This document shows, one piece after another, positions 16,410 to 24,673 of a stretch of 64,000 nucleotides of DNA. The translations under genes and the position numbers were made by a program. Position 1 is the first letter of the stretch; the number at the start of each line of letters is the position of its first letter. Under the pieces are notes generated by a model. The model had not been told where the DNA came from, did no database searches, and saw only the letters and a list, made by a program, of their open reading frames with translations. The DNA comes from Anaerolineaceae bacterium. GTDB lineage: Bacteria > Chloroflexota > Anaerolineae > Aggregatilineales > Phototrophicaceae. The stretch covers positions 1-64,000 of the forward strand of contig WGMX01000016.1 in the NCBI GenBank assembly GCA_016124855.1. The letters run 5' to 3'.

Positions 16410-17213
16410 CTACTTGTCCTCCCGCTTGTCCGGCGGCAGCCAACCGAACGGCGTGTCCTCATCCAGCAGTTCAAACGGATGCACCTGCCGCTGCTGGGGC
16501 AAACTTTCAGCAGGGAGAACCGGCGCAGCCCGTCGAGCCTCACGAGCCGTGTTCCGCTTACGCAGATCAGAGGCATAGTAAATCGTCTTTGTACGGTTTT
16601 TATCCAGTGTGATGCGGGCAACGCCCCGCGCCAGCATATCCACCGGCATTGGCGCGGCCCGCCCAAACCAGAACCACGACAGAATGGGTGTGCTGCCTAA
16701 AATGGTCATCAGCAGGTAGAAAGGATGCCGCCGCTCACCCCGTACATAAGCCACTGGCGCACGGACCACGGTTGCCGTTAAACCCACCCGTTCCATGTAG
16801 GTTTCGGCTTCGCGTTTCGCTCGCAGATAATGACTGTTGACCCAAGGAGCGCGTACGCTGCTCATCAGCACCATATGTGGCACACCATCACTCACGCACA
16901 TATTGGCGACATTACGAGCAGAGACAAAATTCAGCCGGTGGTGATTTGACCCCTGCGTGGTATCGGCGACCATGCTCCCGACGGTATGGATAACACTGGC
17001 ATGACCTCTTGCCCGCCCGCGCAAACTCGCCGGATTCCACACATCAGCCGTCATCCAGCGGACGCGCTGCGCCAGCGGGCCAAGTTTGTCCTCCGTACCG
17101 GGACGCACCAACAGCGTGACTTCCGCGCCCTCGGCTAACAGCGCGGCAGCAATATTATCACCCAGAAAGGTGCCGCCGCCGGTCACCAATATGTGTCGAT
17201 CTTTACCTGCCAT
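16410..17213 (-). CDS. NAD(P)-binding atypical SDR / NmrA-like oxidoreductase
   Basis: 267 residues. The N terminus has a Rossmann dinucleotide-binding loop (HILVTGGGTFLGDNIAAALL), followed by EVTLLVRPG, MTADVWNP, SVIHTVGSMV and a conserved block VPHMVLMSSVRAPWVNSHYL in which YLRAKREAE is the Tyr-x-x-x-Lys region. This is the architecture of atypical/extended short-chain dehydrogenases and NAD(P)H-binding NmrA-type proteins; the substrate cannot be told. The C terminus is Arg-rich and ends acidic. Long repeat copy A follows the gene directly. Confidence 0.85.
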   Translation of the reverse strand: MAGKDRHILVTGGGTFLGDNIAAALLAEGAEVTLLVRPGTEDKLGPLAQRVRWMTADVWNPASLRGRARGHASVIHTVGSMVADTTQGSNHHRLNFVSARNVANMCVSDGVPHMVLMSSVRAPWVNSHYLRAKREAETYMERVGLTATVVRAPVAYVRGERRHPFYLLMTILGSTPILSWFWFGRAAPMPVDMLARGVARITLDKNRTKTIYYASDLRKRNTAREARRAAPVLPAESLPQQRQVHPFELLDEDTPFGWLPPDKREDK

Positions 17214-17410
17214 TTAGAGTTGTCTCGCGAGAGGATTAGGACTAGGCACATTCATAAGCACGATTGTAGCGGAAAGTGGGGGCAAGTGGAAAGGATAGGG
17301 CGTTTTTGTAATGCGGCCTCCCTATTCTTCTTCCTGAAAAGCGTTTAGAAGTCATCCGAATATTCAAGTTTAGCTCATCGCCACTAACCTACCTATTAGC
17401 GTTGTTTTGC

Positions 17411-17480
17411 TCCCTCTTTCTCCAGTGCGAAGCCTCCCTGTGGGATGCAATGGGGAAAGAGGGTTGGGGAGATAGGGGAG
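17411..17480. repeat. Palindromic repeat with a second short repeat in its loop
   Basis: CCCTCTTTCTCC (17412-17423) pairs with GGGGAAAGAGGG (17452-17463), 12 bp; the tail TTGGGGAGATAGGGGAG follows. The loop between the arms is the short repeat GTGCGAAGCCTCCCTGTGGG (17424-17447), so one repeat type appears inserted in another. It lies between the helicase gene's 3' end and the upstream gene. Confidence 0.7.
17424..17447 (+). repeat. Short repeat GTGCGAAGCCTCCCTGTGGG (copy 3 of 4)
   Basis: Forms the loop of the larger palindrome at 17411-17480. TCCC-TGT-GGGA is a small hairpin in itself. Confidence 0.6.
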
Positions 17481-17490
17481 TATTGGGTTT

Positions 17491-19131
17491 TTACTTGCTG
17501 CGTTCTTTTGCGACGCTGATGTTGATCTTGTGGTTACGGATACTCGTATTTTTCAAGGCCAACAGCACGTGCGGCACTTGCTTGCTCGGCACGTCAACCG
17601 TCGAGTAATGCCCATGAATTTCAATCGCGCCGATGGTATAGCCGGGAATGTCGGCTTCGTTGGCGATTGCGCCCACAATATCACCGGGGCGAACGCCTTC
17701 TTCGCGCCCTACTTCCAGCTTCAAACGTGTCGAGTCGCCGTTCGGGGCGGCACGTTTGCCGTCCTTATACTTACGTGGTTCGCGCCGTTCACGGTAAGAT
17801 GGTCTTTCCTCTGGCTCACTGAGTGCCAGACGATCTTCGGTGATGTCCGGTGTATCACCCAACAGCAGCTTAAAGGCCACTGCTGCCATATCACGCGAAT
17901 CAAATTCCTCGCCCAGTTCATCAACCATTTTGAAGTAGGGTTCGAGACCTTCTTCAGCTAAAGTCTCGCGCATGGTTTCCTTAAAGCGTTCGCGGCGGCG
18001 CTCGACCACATCCCCCAACGTTGGCAGCTTCATCTTCTGGATCGGCTTGCCCACCGAGCGTTGAATAATTTGCCACAAGCGCGCTTCACGGTTGGTCACT
18101 AACGAAATCGCTTGACCAGTGCGTCCCGCACGTCCCGTCCGACCGATGCGGTGGACATAAATCTCAGGATCAAGCGGAATATCGTAGTTGATGACGTGCG
18201 AGATATGATCGACATCCAAACCACGCGCGGCTACATCTGTCGCCACCAGCAGGTCAATCTGCTCGCTGCGGAATTTGCCCATCACACGGTCACGCTGGAC
18301 TTGGTTCAAGTCGCCATGTAAGGCTTCAGCCGCATGGGAACGCGCGGTCAAGCGCTGCACCAGCGAATCGACTTCCAACTTGGTACGGCAGAAAATAATC
18401 GCAGCCGTCGGCACTTCGTAATCCAAAATGCGTGACAGCACTTCGAATTTATCCCGCTTGCCGACTTCAAAATAGGTCTGGCGGATTTGCGGGGTTGCTC
18501 GCTTCTCAGCGGCCACTGTCACCCGCTGCGGGTGATGCATATAACGGCGGGCAAGGTTCGCAATCGGTGCGGGCATGGTTGCCGAGAACAGTGCCGTTTG
18601 CCGGTCTTTATCCGTTTCCTTCAAGATCGTCTCGATGTCTTCGATGAAGCCCATGTTGAGCATTTCATCGGCTTCGTCTAGCACCACCATTCGTACGGGT
18701 GCGAGCTTCAACGTCTTGCGTCGCATATGGTCCATAATGCGTCCCGGCGTACCGACGACTACTTGAACCCCGCGTTCCAGTGCCCGGAGCTGGCGTTCAA
18801 TCGGCTGCCCGCCGTAAATCGCCAGCGTCGAAATCTTGCGGTATTTACTGTAGGACTGGAAAGCCTCTGCTACTTGAATCGCCAGTTCGCGCGTTGGTGT
18901 CATGATGAGCGCCTGCGGTGCGCGAATATCGGTATCAATGTTTTCGAGGATGGGGAGGGCAAACGCGGCTGTTTTACCGGTGCCGGTTTGGGCTTGGGCA
19001 ATGACATCACTGCCTTCAAGCATCAGGCGGATGGTTTGCTCTTGCACCGGCGTTGGTTCTTCGTAGCCGAGTTCAGAGATGGCATTGAGCGTCGTCTCGC
19101 TCAAGCCGAGGTCAGAAAATGATGAAACCAC
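17491..19131 (-). CDS. deaD: DEAD-box RNA helicase with DbpA-type RNA-binding domain (DeaD/CsdA)
   Basis: 546 residues. All DEAD-box motifs are present: Q motif GYEEPTPVQEQ, Walker A AQTGTGKT, PTREL, GTPGR, DEAD, SAT, ATDVAARGLD and HRIGRTGR. The C terminus (from about residue 470) has a DbpA/RRM-like RNA-binding fold (GVRPGDIVGAIANEADIPG), as in DeaD/CsdA, which unwinds structured RNA during ribosome assembly and mRNA decay, often at low temperature. A GTG start with GGAG six bases upstream is chosen. About 145 bases of leader precede it, as often found for cold-induced helicases. Confidence 0.94.
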   Translation of the reverse strand: MVSSFSDLGLSETTLNAISELGYEEPTPVQEQTIRLMLEGSDVIAQAQTGTGKTAAFALPILENIDTDIRAPQALIMTPTRELAIQVAEAFQSYSKYRKISTLAIYGGQPIERQLRALERGVQVVVGTPGRIMDHMRRKTLKLAPVRMVVLDEADEMLNMGFIEDIETILKETDKDRQTALFSATMPAPIANLARRYMHHPQRVTVAAEKRATPQIRQTYFEVGKRDKFEVLSRILDYEVPTAAIIFCRTKLEVDSLVQRLTARSHAAEALHGDLNQVQRDRVMGKFRSEQIDLLVATDVAARGLDVDHISHVINYDIPLDPEIYVHRIGRTGRAGRTGQAISLVTNREARLWQIIQRSVGKPIQKMKLPTLGDVVERRRERFKETMRETLAEEGLEPYFKMVDELGEEFDSRDMAAVAFKLLLGDTPDITEDRLALSEPEERPSYRERREPRKYKDGKRAAPNGDSTRLKLEVGREEGVRPGDIVGAIANEADIPGYTIGAIEIHGHYSTVDVPSKQVPHVLLALKNTSIRNHKINISVAKERSK

Positions 19132-19282
19132 AACTTACTCCATATGATTGTTCAACTTTAAGCCACGTAGCAGCTTCTCCGGGGAGGAGGTTGACTTCTC
19201 AATGGGAGATCTCAGACTGCTTAGGTTCTGTGTGTTGTCTGCTTTATGCGGCGTTGCCTCAGCGAGGTGTGAAAGCATCATA
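19132..19282 (-). promoter_or_regulatory. Promoter -10 box and long 5' leader of the helicase gene
   Basis: On the minus strand TATGAT (19277-19282) is a plausible -10 box; the -35 (GCTGAA, 17 bases upstream) is weak. The roughly 140-base leader is unusually long for this window and ends in GGAGTAAGTT before the GTG start. Long leaders of deaD homologues often mediate cold or autoregulation; nothing in this sequence proves that here. Confidence 0.35.
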
Positions 19283-19331
19283 CCACAGTTTAGGCGCTTT
19301 TCAGCGGGCGGATATTTGAAATCCATTCGAG

Positions 19332-19709
19332 TTATTGTGCGATCAGTGTTTTCTGGTCACCAATTTGGAGATAGAGTGCGTTAGTTTCGCGATCAATAAC
19401 TAAGTTGCCTAGAGTATTCTCATTGATAACGGGATAAGTTTTCCTCCCGTCATATTCAACATAATGACAATTCGTATCGTCAGTTTTACATCTGAATATC
19501 CAAAAGGTGTCTGACAATAGTCCACTGTCCATAGTTCGAACACGGGTTAGCTGATACGTCATATTTCCCTGATGGAGTGTTTGAATATGAGCAAGCTCTG
19601 TTCCGTCGCTATTGATAAAGTAACTTGTAAAGCCGCCACAGAGAACAACACAAGTCACTAAAGCGATAACTGAGGCAGCGGCTTTTGACGAAGTTGCATC
19701 CGCAAGCAT
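19332..19709 (-). CDS. Single-span membrane protein of unknown function
   Basis: 125 residues. One N-terminal hydrophobic helix (AAASVIALVTCVVLCGGF) precedes a beta-rich extracytoplasmic part with FRCKTDDTNCHYVEYDG. Last gene of a three-gene operon: its ATG overlaps the upstream stop by one base (TAATG). No family recognised. Confidence 0.7.
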   Translation of the reverse strand: MLADATSSKAAASVIALVTCVVLCGGFTSYFINSDGTELAHIQTLHQGNMTYQLTRVRTMDSGLLSDTFWIFRCKTDDTNCHYVEYDGRKTYPVINENTLGNLVIDRETNALYLQIGDQKTLIAQ

Positions 19710-19942
19710 TACGAAAAAAGTATTCCTGCAATAAAAATGATGATGAGAAATCTTGCAAGTGGAAAACCGCCATATTGAAAGAGTAATTCAGCGTAGTTTA
19801 TAGTCGACTGACGATCAAATGGTATAGTCTCAGAGAACTTGAAGGGTGCGCCTGAAAATATGCTCAATGCACCAATAACAACGATACCCGCTCCAATCAG
19901 CGGCCAATTTTGAGGCAAGTTAAGACGGTTGAGTGCTGACAC
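19709..19942 (-). CDS. Small two-helix membrane protein of unknown function
   Basis: 77 residues with two hydrophobic helices (WPLIGAGIVVIGALSIF and FPLARFLIIIFIAGILF). The GTG start overlaps the TAG stop of the methyltransferase gene by one base, so translation is probably coupled. No family recognised; it may form a unit with the next membrane protein. Confidence 0.65.
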   Translation of the reverse strand: MSALNRLNLPQNWPLIGAGIVVIGALSIFSGAPFKFSETIPFDRQSTINYAELLFQYGGFPLARFLIIIFIAGILFS

Positions 19943-20655
19943 TATTTCCCCTGAGTCGCTTCATACAATGCGATACCAATAGCAACCGAGAGATTGAGCG
20001 AGTCGATGGCTTTGCTCTGCGGAATTGTGACTGATATACCACGCTTGCGATAGGAGTCCGGAAGGCCGCTGCTCTCGCTGCCAAAAATCAGTGTGTATGG
20101 CGGCGTGAATACAGCATTCGGAAGTTTAACTTCACCGTTGGTCATAAAGGGATAGAGGTTATGAGTGAACGCTTCTTGATAGCTGTCGATGGAGTCGAAA
20201 TAAGCGAAGTTGACCTGAAATAATGCCCCCATTGACGCACGGATGGTACGTGGATCGAAGATGTCTACCGCCGGTTTGATAATGGCGAGGTCACGGCAGC
20301 CGAAGCCGAGCAGCGTTCGTAATGTTGTGCCGAGGTTGCCCATATCCGATGGATTGACCAGCAGCAGGTGATTCGCTTCCGGCTTGAGTTCCGGTTGGTA
20401 TTTTTCGAACACACCAACCGCGTAAGTATTCTCTTTAGATTCAAGACGCTCAACCAATTTGTCATCCACGCTGACGCGGATACCGGTTTGCTGGCAAAGG
20501 GTTTTAATTTTGGCAATACCTTCGTTACGCACGCCGGCTGAGTGCAGCAGCACTTCGCTCACATTTTCAGGCTGATGTTGCAGCAGTTCGAGCGTGGGAA
20601 AAACACCAAAGGTATAAGCATGGGAATCATCTCGTTCGTATTTTCGCAGGCGCAT
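19942..20655 (-). CDS. SpoU/TrmH-family RNA 2'-O-methyltransferase
   Basis: 237 residues. The knotted SPOUT fold is marked by motif 1 VNPSDMGNLGTTLRTLLGFG, motif 2 LIFGSESSGLP and motif 3 IPQSKAIDSLNLSVAIGIAL. Such enzymes methylate the 2'-hydroxyl of tRNA or rRNA nucleotides with S-adenosylmethionine. The N-terminal 90 residues look like the substrate-binding L30e-like domain. In motif 1 the usual NxGxxxR is NLGTTLR. The target nucleotide cannot be told. First gene of the operon with two membrane proteins. Confidence 0.9.
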   Translation of the reverse strand: MRLRKYERDDSHAYTFGVFPTLELLQHQPENVSEVLLHSAGVRNEGIAKIKTLCQQTGIRVSVDDKLVERLESKENTYAVGVFEKYQPELKPEANHLLLVNPSDMGNLGTTLRTLLGFGCRDLAIIKPAVDIFDPRTIRASMGALFQVNFAYFDSIDSYQEAFTHNLYPFMTNGEVKLPNAVFTPPYTLIFGSESSGLPDSYRKRGISVTIPQSKAIDSLNLSVAIGIALYEATQGK

Positions 20656-20843
20656 ATTAAATTTTTACTGTCCATTTTGAATTGCTATATAGTTGTAAAC
20701 CCATTTTAACAGAGAAGCAGCAGCTCAAACCTGAAGGCTTGATAAGGTAAATAAAGCTCTCAAAAGCAAGTTTGCTAGGTTTTGAGAGCCAGCCTATGTT
20801 ATAGTGGCGGCATCCTTTGTGAAATATGGTACAGGATGTGTTC

Positions 20844-22001
20844 ATGCGCGATGTAGCGATCATTGGAATTGGGCAAACCCCTATCGGCGAATTGTGGGAT
20901 TTGAGCCTGCGTGAGTTGGGCGCAAATGCCTTGCGACAAGCGGCTGAGGACGCAGGTATTGAGAAACCGGATACGTTGTATGTCGCCAATATGCTGGCAG
21001 CGCGCTTGAGCAATCAAGCCCATCTTGCAACGCTGCTCGCGGATTATGCCGGTTGGCGCGGCATCGAAGCAGCGACGATTGAGGCAGCTTGTGCATCCGG
21101 TGGTATGGCTTTCCAAACGGCGGTGCGGGCGGTTGCTAGCGGTATGGTCGATGTTGTAGCGGTATGCGGCGTGGAAAAGATGACCGACGAAACCACCGCA
21201 CAAATCACCTCTGCACTTGCCACGGCTGCCGATGCTGATTATGAAGGGGCACACGGCGCGTCATTCGTGGCATTAAACGCACTGATAATGCGGCGCTATA
21301 TGTATGAATACAAAGTGCCGCATGAATTATTTGGCGCATTCAGTATCAATGCCCACAAGAATGCAGTCAACAATCCGAATGCTATGTTCCGTAAAGCAAT
21401 TTCGCAAGCTGTTTATGACCGTGCACCGATGATTGCTGACCCGATTAACCTCTACGACAGTTCCCCCATTTGTGACGGTGCAGCGGCGATTATCCTTGCG
21501 CCACTTGAAATGGCAAAGCGGCTCAACAAGCCAATTATTCGTGTTCGAGCCAGTGCCTCAGCGACGGATACATTGAGTTTGGGTGATCGTCGCAACATCC
21601 TCTCGCTGGAAGCGGCTTCCGGCAGTGCTCAAAAAGCCTATCAGCAAGCGGGTGTGAATCCGGTTGATATTGATCTGTTTGAAGTCCATGACGCGTTCTC
21701 GATTATGTCAGCGCTCAGTTTGGAGGGAGCCGGTTTCGCGGAAGCTGGTAAGGCTGCCTATCATGCCCAAGATGGTGAGTTTGCAATCGGTGGTCGGCTG
21801 CCAATTAGCACGATGGGCGGCTTAAAAGGACGTGGGCATCCAGTCGGCGCGACGGGTGTTTATGAACTGGTTGATCTGGTCACGCAGCTGCGCGGTGAGG
21901 CAGGTGCTAATCAGGTGAAAGATGCAGCACTCGGTATGACACAAAATATCGGCGGCACAGGCGCAACTGTCGTGGCTCACATTCTAGAACGGGCGGGATA
22001 A
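20844..22001 (+). CDS. Thiolase-family protein (SCP-x-type acetyl-CoA C-acyltransferase)
   Basis: 385 residues from the ATG at 20844 (AGGA 7 bases upstream). The nucleophile Cys is in EAACASGGMAFQTAV, followed by FEVHDAFSIMSALS and the C-terminal GGLKGRGHPVGATG. This spacing and the short length match the SCP-x/archaeal thiolase branch rather than classic FadA. The family condenses or cleaves acyl-CoAs; in archaea close relatives work with HMG-CoA synthase and an OB-fold DUF35 protein, neither of which is nearby. Bases 22002-22223 between this gene and glk show only a possible TATACT box near 22174. Confidence 0.88.
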   Translation: MRDVAIIGIGQTPIGELWDLSLRELGANALRQAAEDAGIEKPDTLYVANMLAARLSNQAHLATLLADYAGWRGIEAATIEAACASGGMAFQTAVRAVASGMVDVVAVCGVEKMTDETTAQITSALATAADADYEGAHGASFVALNALIMRRYMYEYKVPHELFGAFSINAHKNAVNNPNAMFRKAISQAVYDRAPMIADPINLYDSSPICDGAAAIILAPLEMAKRLNKPIIRVRASASATDTLSLGDRRNILSLEAASGSAQKAYQQAGVNPVDIDLFEVHDAFSIMSALSLEGAGFAEAGKAAYHAQDGEFAIGGRLPISTMGGLKGRGHPVGATGVYELVDLVTQLRGEAGANQVKDAALGMTQNIGGTGATVVAHILERAG

Positions 22002-22223
22002 TGATTTAATTCACAGATTGTTGGTCGCGGTTGCTGTACTAACATGCCAAGCGGCAGATACACTGTTGCGAACCGTTGTCCAGATAATCGCTCGTGAATT
22101 GGTAATTGAACTGTCTTCTATCCTGCCAATTTCATGAGCTTCGCCTCACCCTGTTCTTAACATTTCCCGTGTATACTCAACATCATTGTCGGGTAAACGA
22201 GGCTGAAATTAAGGAATAAAACC

Positions 22224-23276
22224 ATGTTATTGGTAGGCGATATTGGCGGGACGAACACCCGTTTGGCTCTCTATAGTATTGATGGTGTAAGACCAGAACG
22301 CAGCAGCGCGATTAAAACCTATTCCAGTCAGGCATTCATGGGTTTAACGGCTATTGTGGATACCTTTCTTAACGAAACAGGCGCGGTTTGCGATCAAGCA
22401 GTTTTTGGTGTGGCCGGGCCGGTCGATAAAGCAAAAGGCGAGTCACAAATTACAAATTTGCCGTGGCTGATTAGTGTGCGTGACTTGCAGGCGGCATTAA
22501 AAACTGAACGGGTGAGTTTGTTGAATGATGTAGAGTCAATTTCCTATGGGTTGGCGCTTCAGGATGGCATGAAAGAACCGGATGACTTATTCCAGCTCAA
22601 CCGCACCTATGATTCCCAACAGAACACCTTGCCCGGTAACAAAGCGTTGATTGCCCCCGGTACTGGACTGGGTGAATCGATTTTGATTTACGATGATTTT
22701 GGTGGCAAAGGACGTTATATCGTAAATGCGACCGAGGGCGGTCATACGGATTACGCCCCACGCAGCACATTTGAGGCCGGTTTACTGCACTATCTTCAAA
22801 GTAAGTTTTGGGAAGATAGTTTCGGGCATATTAGCTACGAGCGTGTCTGCTCCGGGCAGGGCATCAAGCACATTTACGATTATCTGAAAGAAAGCAATGG
22901 CATGCCGGAAAATCCGGATGTGGCGCGACGCCTCGCGCAGGCTGAGGAACCCGCCAACAAAATTATCTCTGAGGCGGCGCTCAGTCATTCATCCGAACTA
23001 TGCATGAATACGCTCAACACGTTCGTCAGTATTCTCGGCGCGGAATGTGGCAATATGGCCCTCAAAACGTTGGCCTTTGGCGGTGTCTACTTGGGTGGTG
23101 GTATTCCACCAAAAATTCTGGAGAAGCTGAAGGACGGATCATTCATCGCCGCCTTTTTAAATAAAGGCCGCTTTGCCAGCACACTCATTAAAATACCGGT
23201 TTATGTCATTTTAAAGGAAGAACCCGGTCTTTTCGGTGCGGCCTGCTATGCCAAGGTTATGCAAAATCTCGGTTAA
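22224..23276 (+). CDS. glk: Glucokinase (Glk family)
   Basis: 350 residues. MLLVGDIGGTNTRLAL is the ATP-phosphate loop, followed by AVFGVAGPVDKAKGE, ITNLPWLIS, LLNDVES (catalytic Asp), APGTGLGES and EGGHTDYAPRS (sugar-binding Glu and His), and a late FGGVYLGGGIPPKI. This is the ATP-dependent Glk family of the ASKHA fold (not ROK), phosphorylating glucose to glucose 6-phosphate. AAGGAA precedes the ATG. It appears to be monocistronic. Confidence 0.93.
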   Translation: MLLVGDIGGTNTRLALYSIDGVRPERSSAIKTYSSQAFMGLTAIVDTFLNETGAVCDQAVFGVAGPVDKAKGESQITNLPWLISVRDLQAALKTERVSLLNDVESISYGLALQDGMKEPDDLFQLNRTYDSQQNTLPGNKALIAPGTGLGESILIYDDFGGKGRYIVNATEGGHTDYAPRSTFEAGLLHYLQSKFWEDSFGHISYERVCSGQGIKHIYDYLKESNGMPENPDVARRLAQAEEPANKIISEAALSHSSELCMNTLNTFVSILGAECGNMALKTLAFGGVYLGGGIPPKILEKLKDGSFIAAFLNKGRFASTLIKIPVYVILKEEPGLFGAACYAKVMQNLG

Positions 23277-23282
23277 AGCAGG

Positions 23283-23735
23283 TTATTCATTGCGGACGAA
23301 GGCCACGCCAAAGCGTACGTCTTCACGTATGTCGCGTATTTCAGCCACATATTGACCGTGCGTGCGGTTGAGATGTGCTTGATCAGTGATTTTGGCGTAA
23401 TACCTACGACTGCTTAAATTTTCGTTCTAGCTGGCGGCGAGAGATAAACGGGTCATTGGCGACTACGCTTATTTTCGCGCGTCCAGCTAGCTCACAAAGC
23501 ACTTCTGATGGGTTTTGTATCCCGTTTGTTTGGCTCTTTTGCGCGTTGGCTTTGTTCACGAGATGCGCGTGCAAAATTCTGATGGTGCTTGTTCACCATC
23601 GCGTTCAAGTGCCGTGTGAATTTCAAGCGCTAACGGCTGCCACTCACCATCGAGTGGATGAATGACCGCCCATGTAACCAGTGCGACTTTTCCTTCAAGC
23701 ATAATCAGCATCCTTACTGTAAATCCGCTAAACTT
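23283..23735 (-). pseudogene. Possible degraded coding region
   Basis: No intact gene fits here, but minus-strand fragments in different frames look protein-like: LEGKVALVTWAVIHPLDGEW (about 23690-23640), then MVNKHHQNFARASREQSQRA (23599 down to a stop at 23492), then a 47-codon stretch ending VAEIRDIREDVRFGVAFVRN and a stop near 23284. Together they suggest a gene broken by frameshifts or stops. Alternatively these are chance open frames; I do not recognise the parent family. Confidence 0.3.
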
Positions 23736-23801
23736 CATTCTCAGTATGCCGGACTCAATCGACATCTTTCTGTAGGAAATTGAAATCACGAGGTTCAAGT
23801 C

Positions 23802-24350
23802 ATGACTGACCCATTTGTTCAGATACTCCGTGATTGGCAAACGTTTTATTTCATGATGGGGGGAGCGACTGCAACCCTTATTGGCTTGATGTTTGTGGCC
23901 GTGTCACTCGGCGCTGATTTGCCAGCCGCGGCAGACGCAAACGGCGTCAGCACGTTCGTCACGCCGATGCTTATTCACTTCGGAAGTGCGTTGGCGATTG
24001 CTGCAGTGATGCTGGTTCCAACTTTTCGCCAGATATCATTGGGTATTATATTGGTGCTGCTTGGGATTGCATTTACGGCTTACTCACTGTGGGTACGCCG
24101 CATGTTTATCAATCATCCAAGCTCGGGGGATTACACCAAAAGTGACTGGAAGTGGTACGTTTATTTCCCGATCATTGGTGATGCGATGGTCATTATCACC
24201 GGCATCTGGCTGCTGATTGGAACAAGCGATGCACTGGATTTATTAGCGGTGGCGCTGATTGTGCTGCTGATTGTCAGCGTTCGTAATACATGGGATTTGA
24301 TGATGTGGATTGCCCAATTCCGCCAACAGGGTTCTAAGAATGTAAAATGA
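23802..24350 (+). CDS. Integral membrane protein of unknown function
   Basis: 182 residues with five predicted helices (for example FMMGGATATLIGLMFVAVSL, IHFGSALAIAAVMLVPTF, LGIILVLLGIAFTAYSLWV, VYFPIIGDAMVIITGIWLL, LLAVALIVLLIVSVRNTW). It starts MTDPFVQILRDWQTFYFMMG, a layout seen in uncharacterised bacterial membrane proteins. No catalytic motif. The stop lies 8 bases before the promoter of the ABC-F leader. Confidence 0.75.
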   Translation: MTDPFVQILRDWQTFYFMMGGATATLIGLMFVAVSLGADLPAAADANGVSTFVTPMLIHFGSALAIAAVMLVPTFRQISLGIILVLLGIAFTAYSLWVRRMFINHPSSGDYTKSDWKWYVYFPIIGDAMVIITGIWLLIGTSDALDLLAVALIVLLIVSVRNTWDLMMWIAQFRQQGSKNVK

Positions 24351-24358
24351 TTGGTGTC

Positions 24359-24388
24359 TTGATCTCGATAAAATATTTCTGCTATACT
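24359..24388 (+). promoter_or_regulatory. Promoter of the ABC-F leader transcript
   Basis: TTGATC (24359-24364), an 18-base spacer and TATACT (24383-24388) form a good sigma-70-type promoter. Transcription would start near 24395, giving a leader of about 280 bases before the ABC-F start codon. Confidence 0.65.
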
Positions 24389-24417
24389 GTAACCATTCCG
24401 GCGAATGAGACATATGT

Positions 24418-24492
24418 ATGTTGATTTCCCCTGAAGCATCTGTCAACACAAGCGAAAGATTGCCAATGACTACGGACAGCTCCATTCAGTAA
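24418..24492 (+). CDS. Candidate 24-residue leader peptide of the ABC-F gene
   Basis: An ATG soon after the predicted transcription start opens MLISPEASVNTSERLPMTTD and then SSIQ with a TAA stop. The ribosome-binding site (GAGA about 7 bases upstream) is weak. An overlapping ATG at 24414 gives only MYVDFP. Its position, 14 bases before the sequence that can pair with the terminator, is what makes it interesting; translation itself is not shown. Confidence 0.35.
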   Translation: MLISPEASVNTSERLPMTTDSSIQ

Positions 24493-24503
24493 TTCATCTT
24501 AAC

Positions 24504-24619
24504 GGATTACCCCGGTGCTGTTTGCGTTGGTGACTGACGCTCGCAATGTGATGTGTTGATTTGCTACTTTCAGTAGCCCAACCTCGCGCCGTCATGGGTA
24601 ATTCCCGTGCGGCGTTTTT
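24504..24619 (+). promoter_or_regulatory. Candidate transcription attenuator (antiterminator, hairpin, terminator) before the ABC-F gene
   Basis: Three elements: GGATTACCC (24504-24512); the hairpin GCTACT-TTC-AGTAGC (24563-24577); and a terminator CGCCG-T-CATGGG / CCCGTG-CGGCG (24587-24614) followed by TTTTT (24615-24619). ATTACCC (24506-24512) is perfectly complementary to GGGTAAT (24596-24602) in the terminator's arm and loop, so two exclusive folds are possible. Many antibiotic-resistance ABC-F genes are controlled by such ribosome-mediated attenuation. Confidence 0.55.
24587..24619 (+). terminator. Intrinsic terminator in the ABC-F leader
   Basis: CGCCG and CGGCG arms with an inner CATGGG/CCCGTG helix (one bulged T) give an 11 bp stem, then five T. 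It stands 55 bases before the ABC-F start codon, so full-length transcription requires read-through. Confidence 0.7.
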
Positions 24620-24673
24620 GATTCTCGCCGCAATCGACCTGACATTAAACATTGAAGCGAGGAGGCAATTTAT

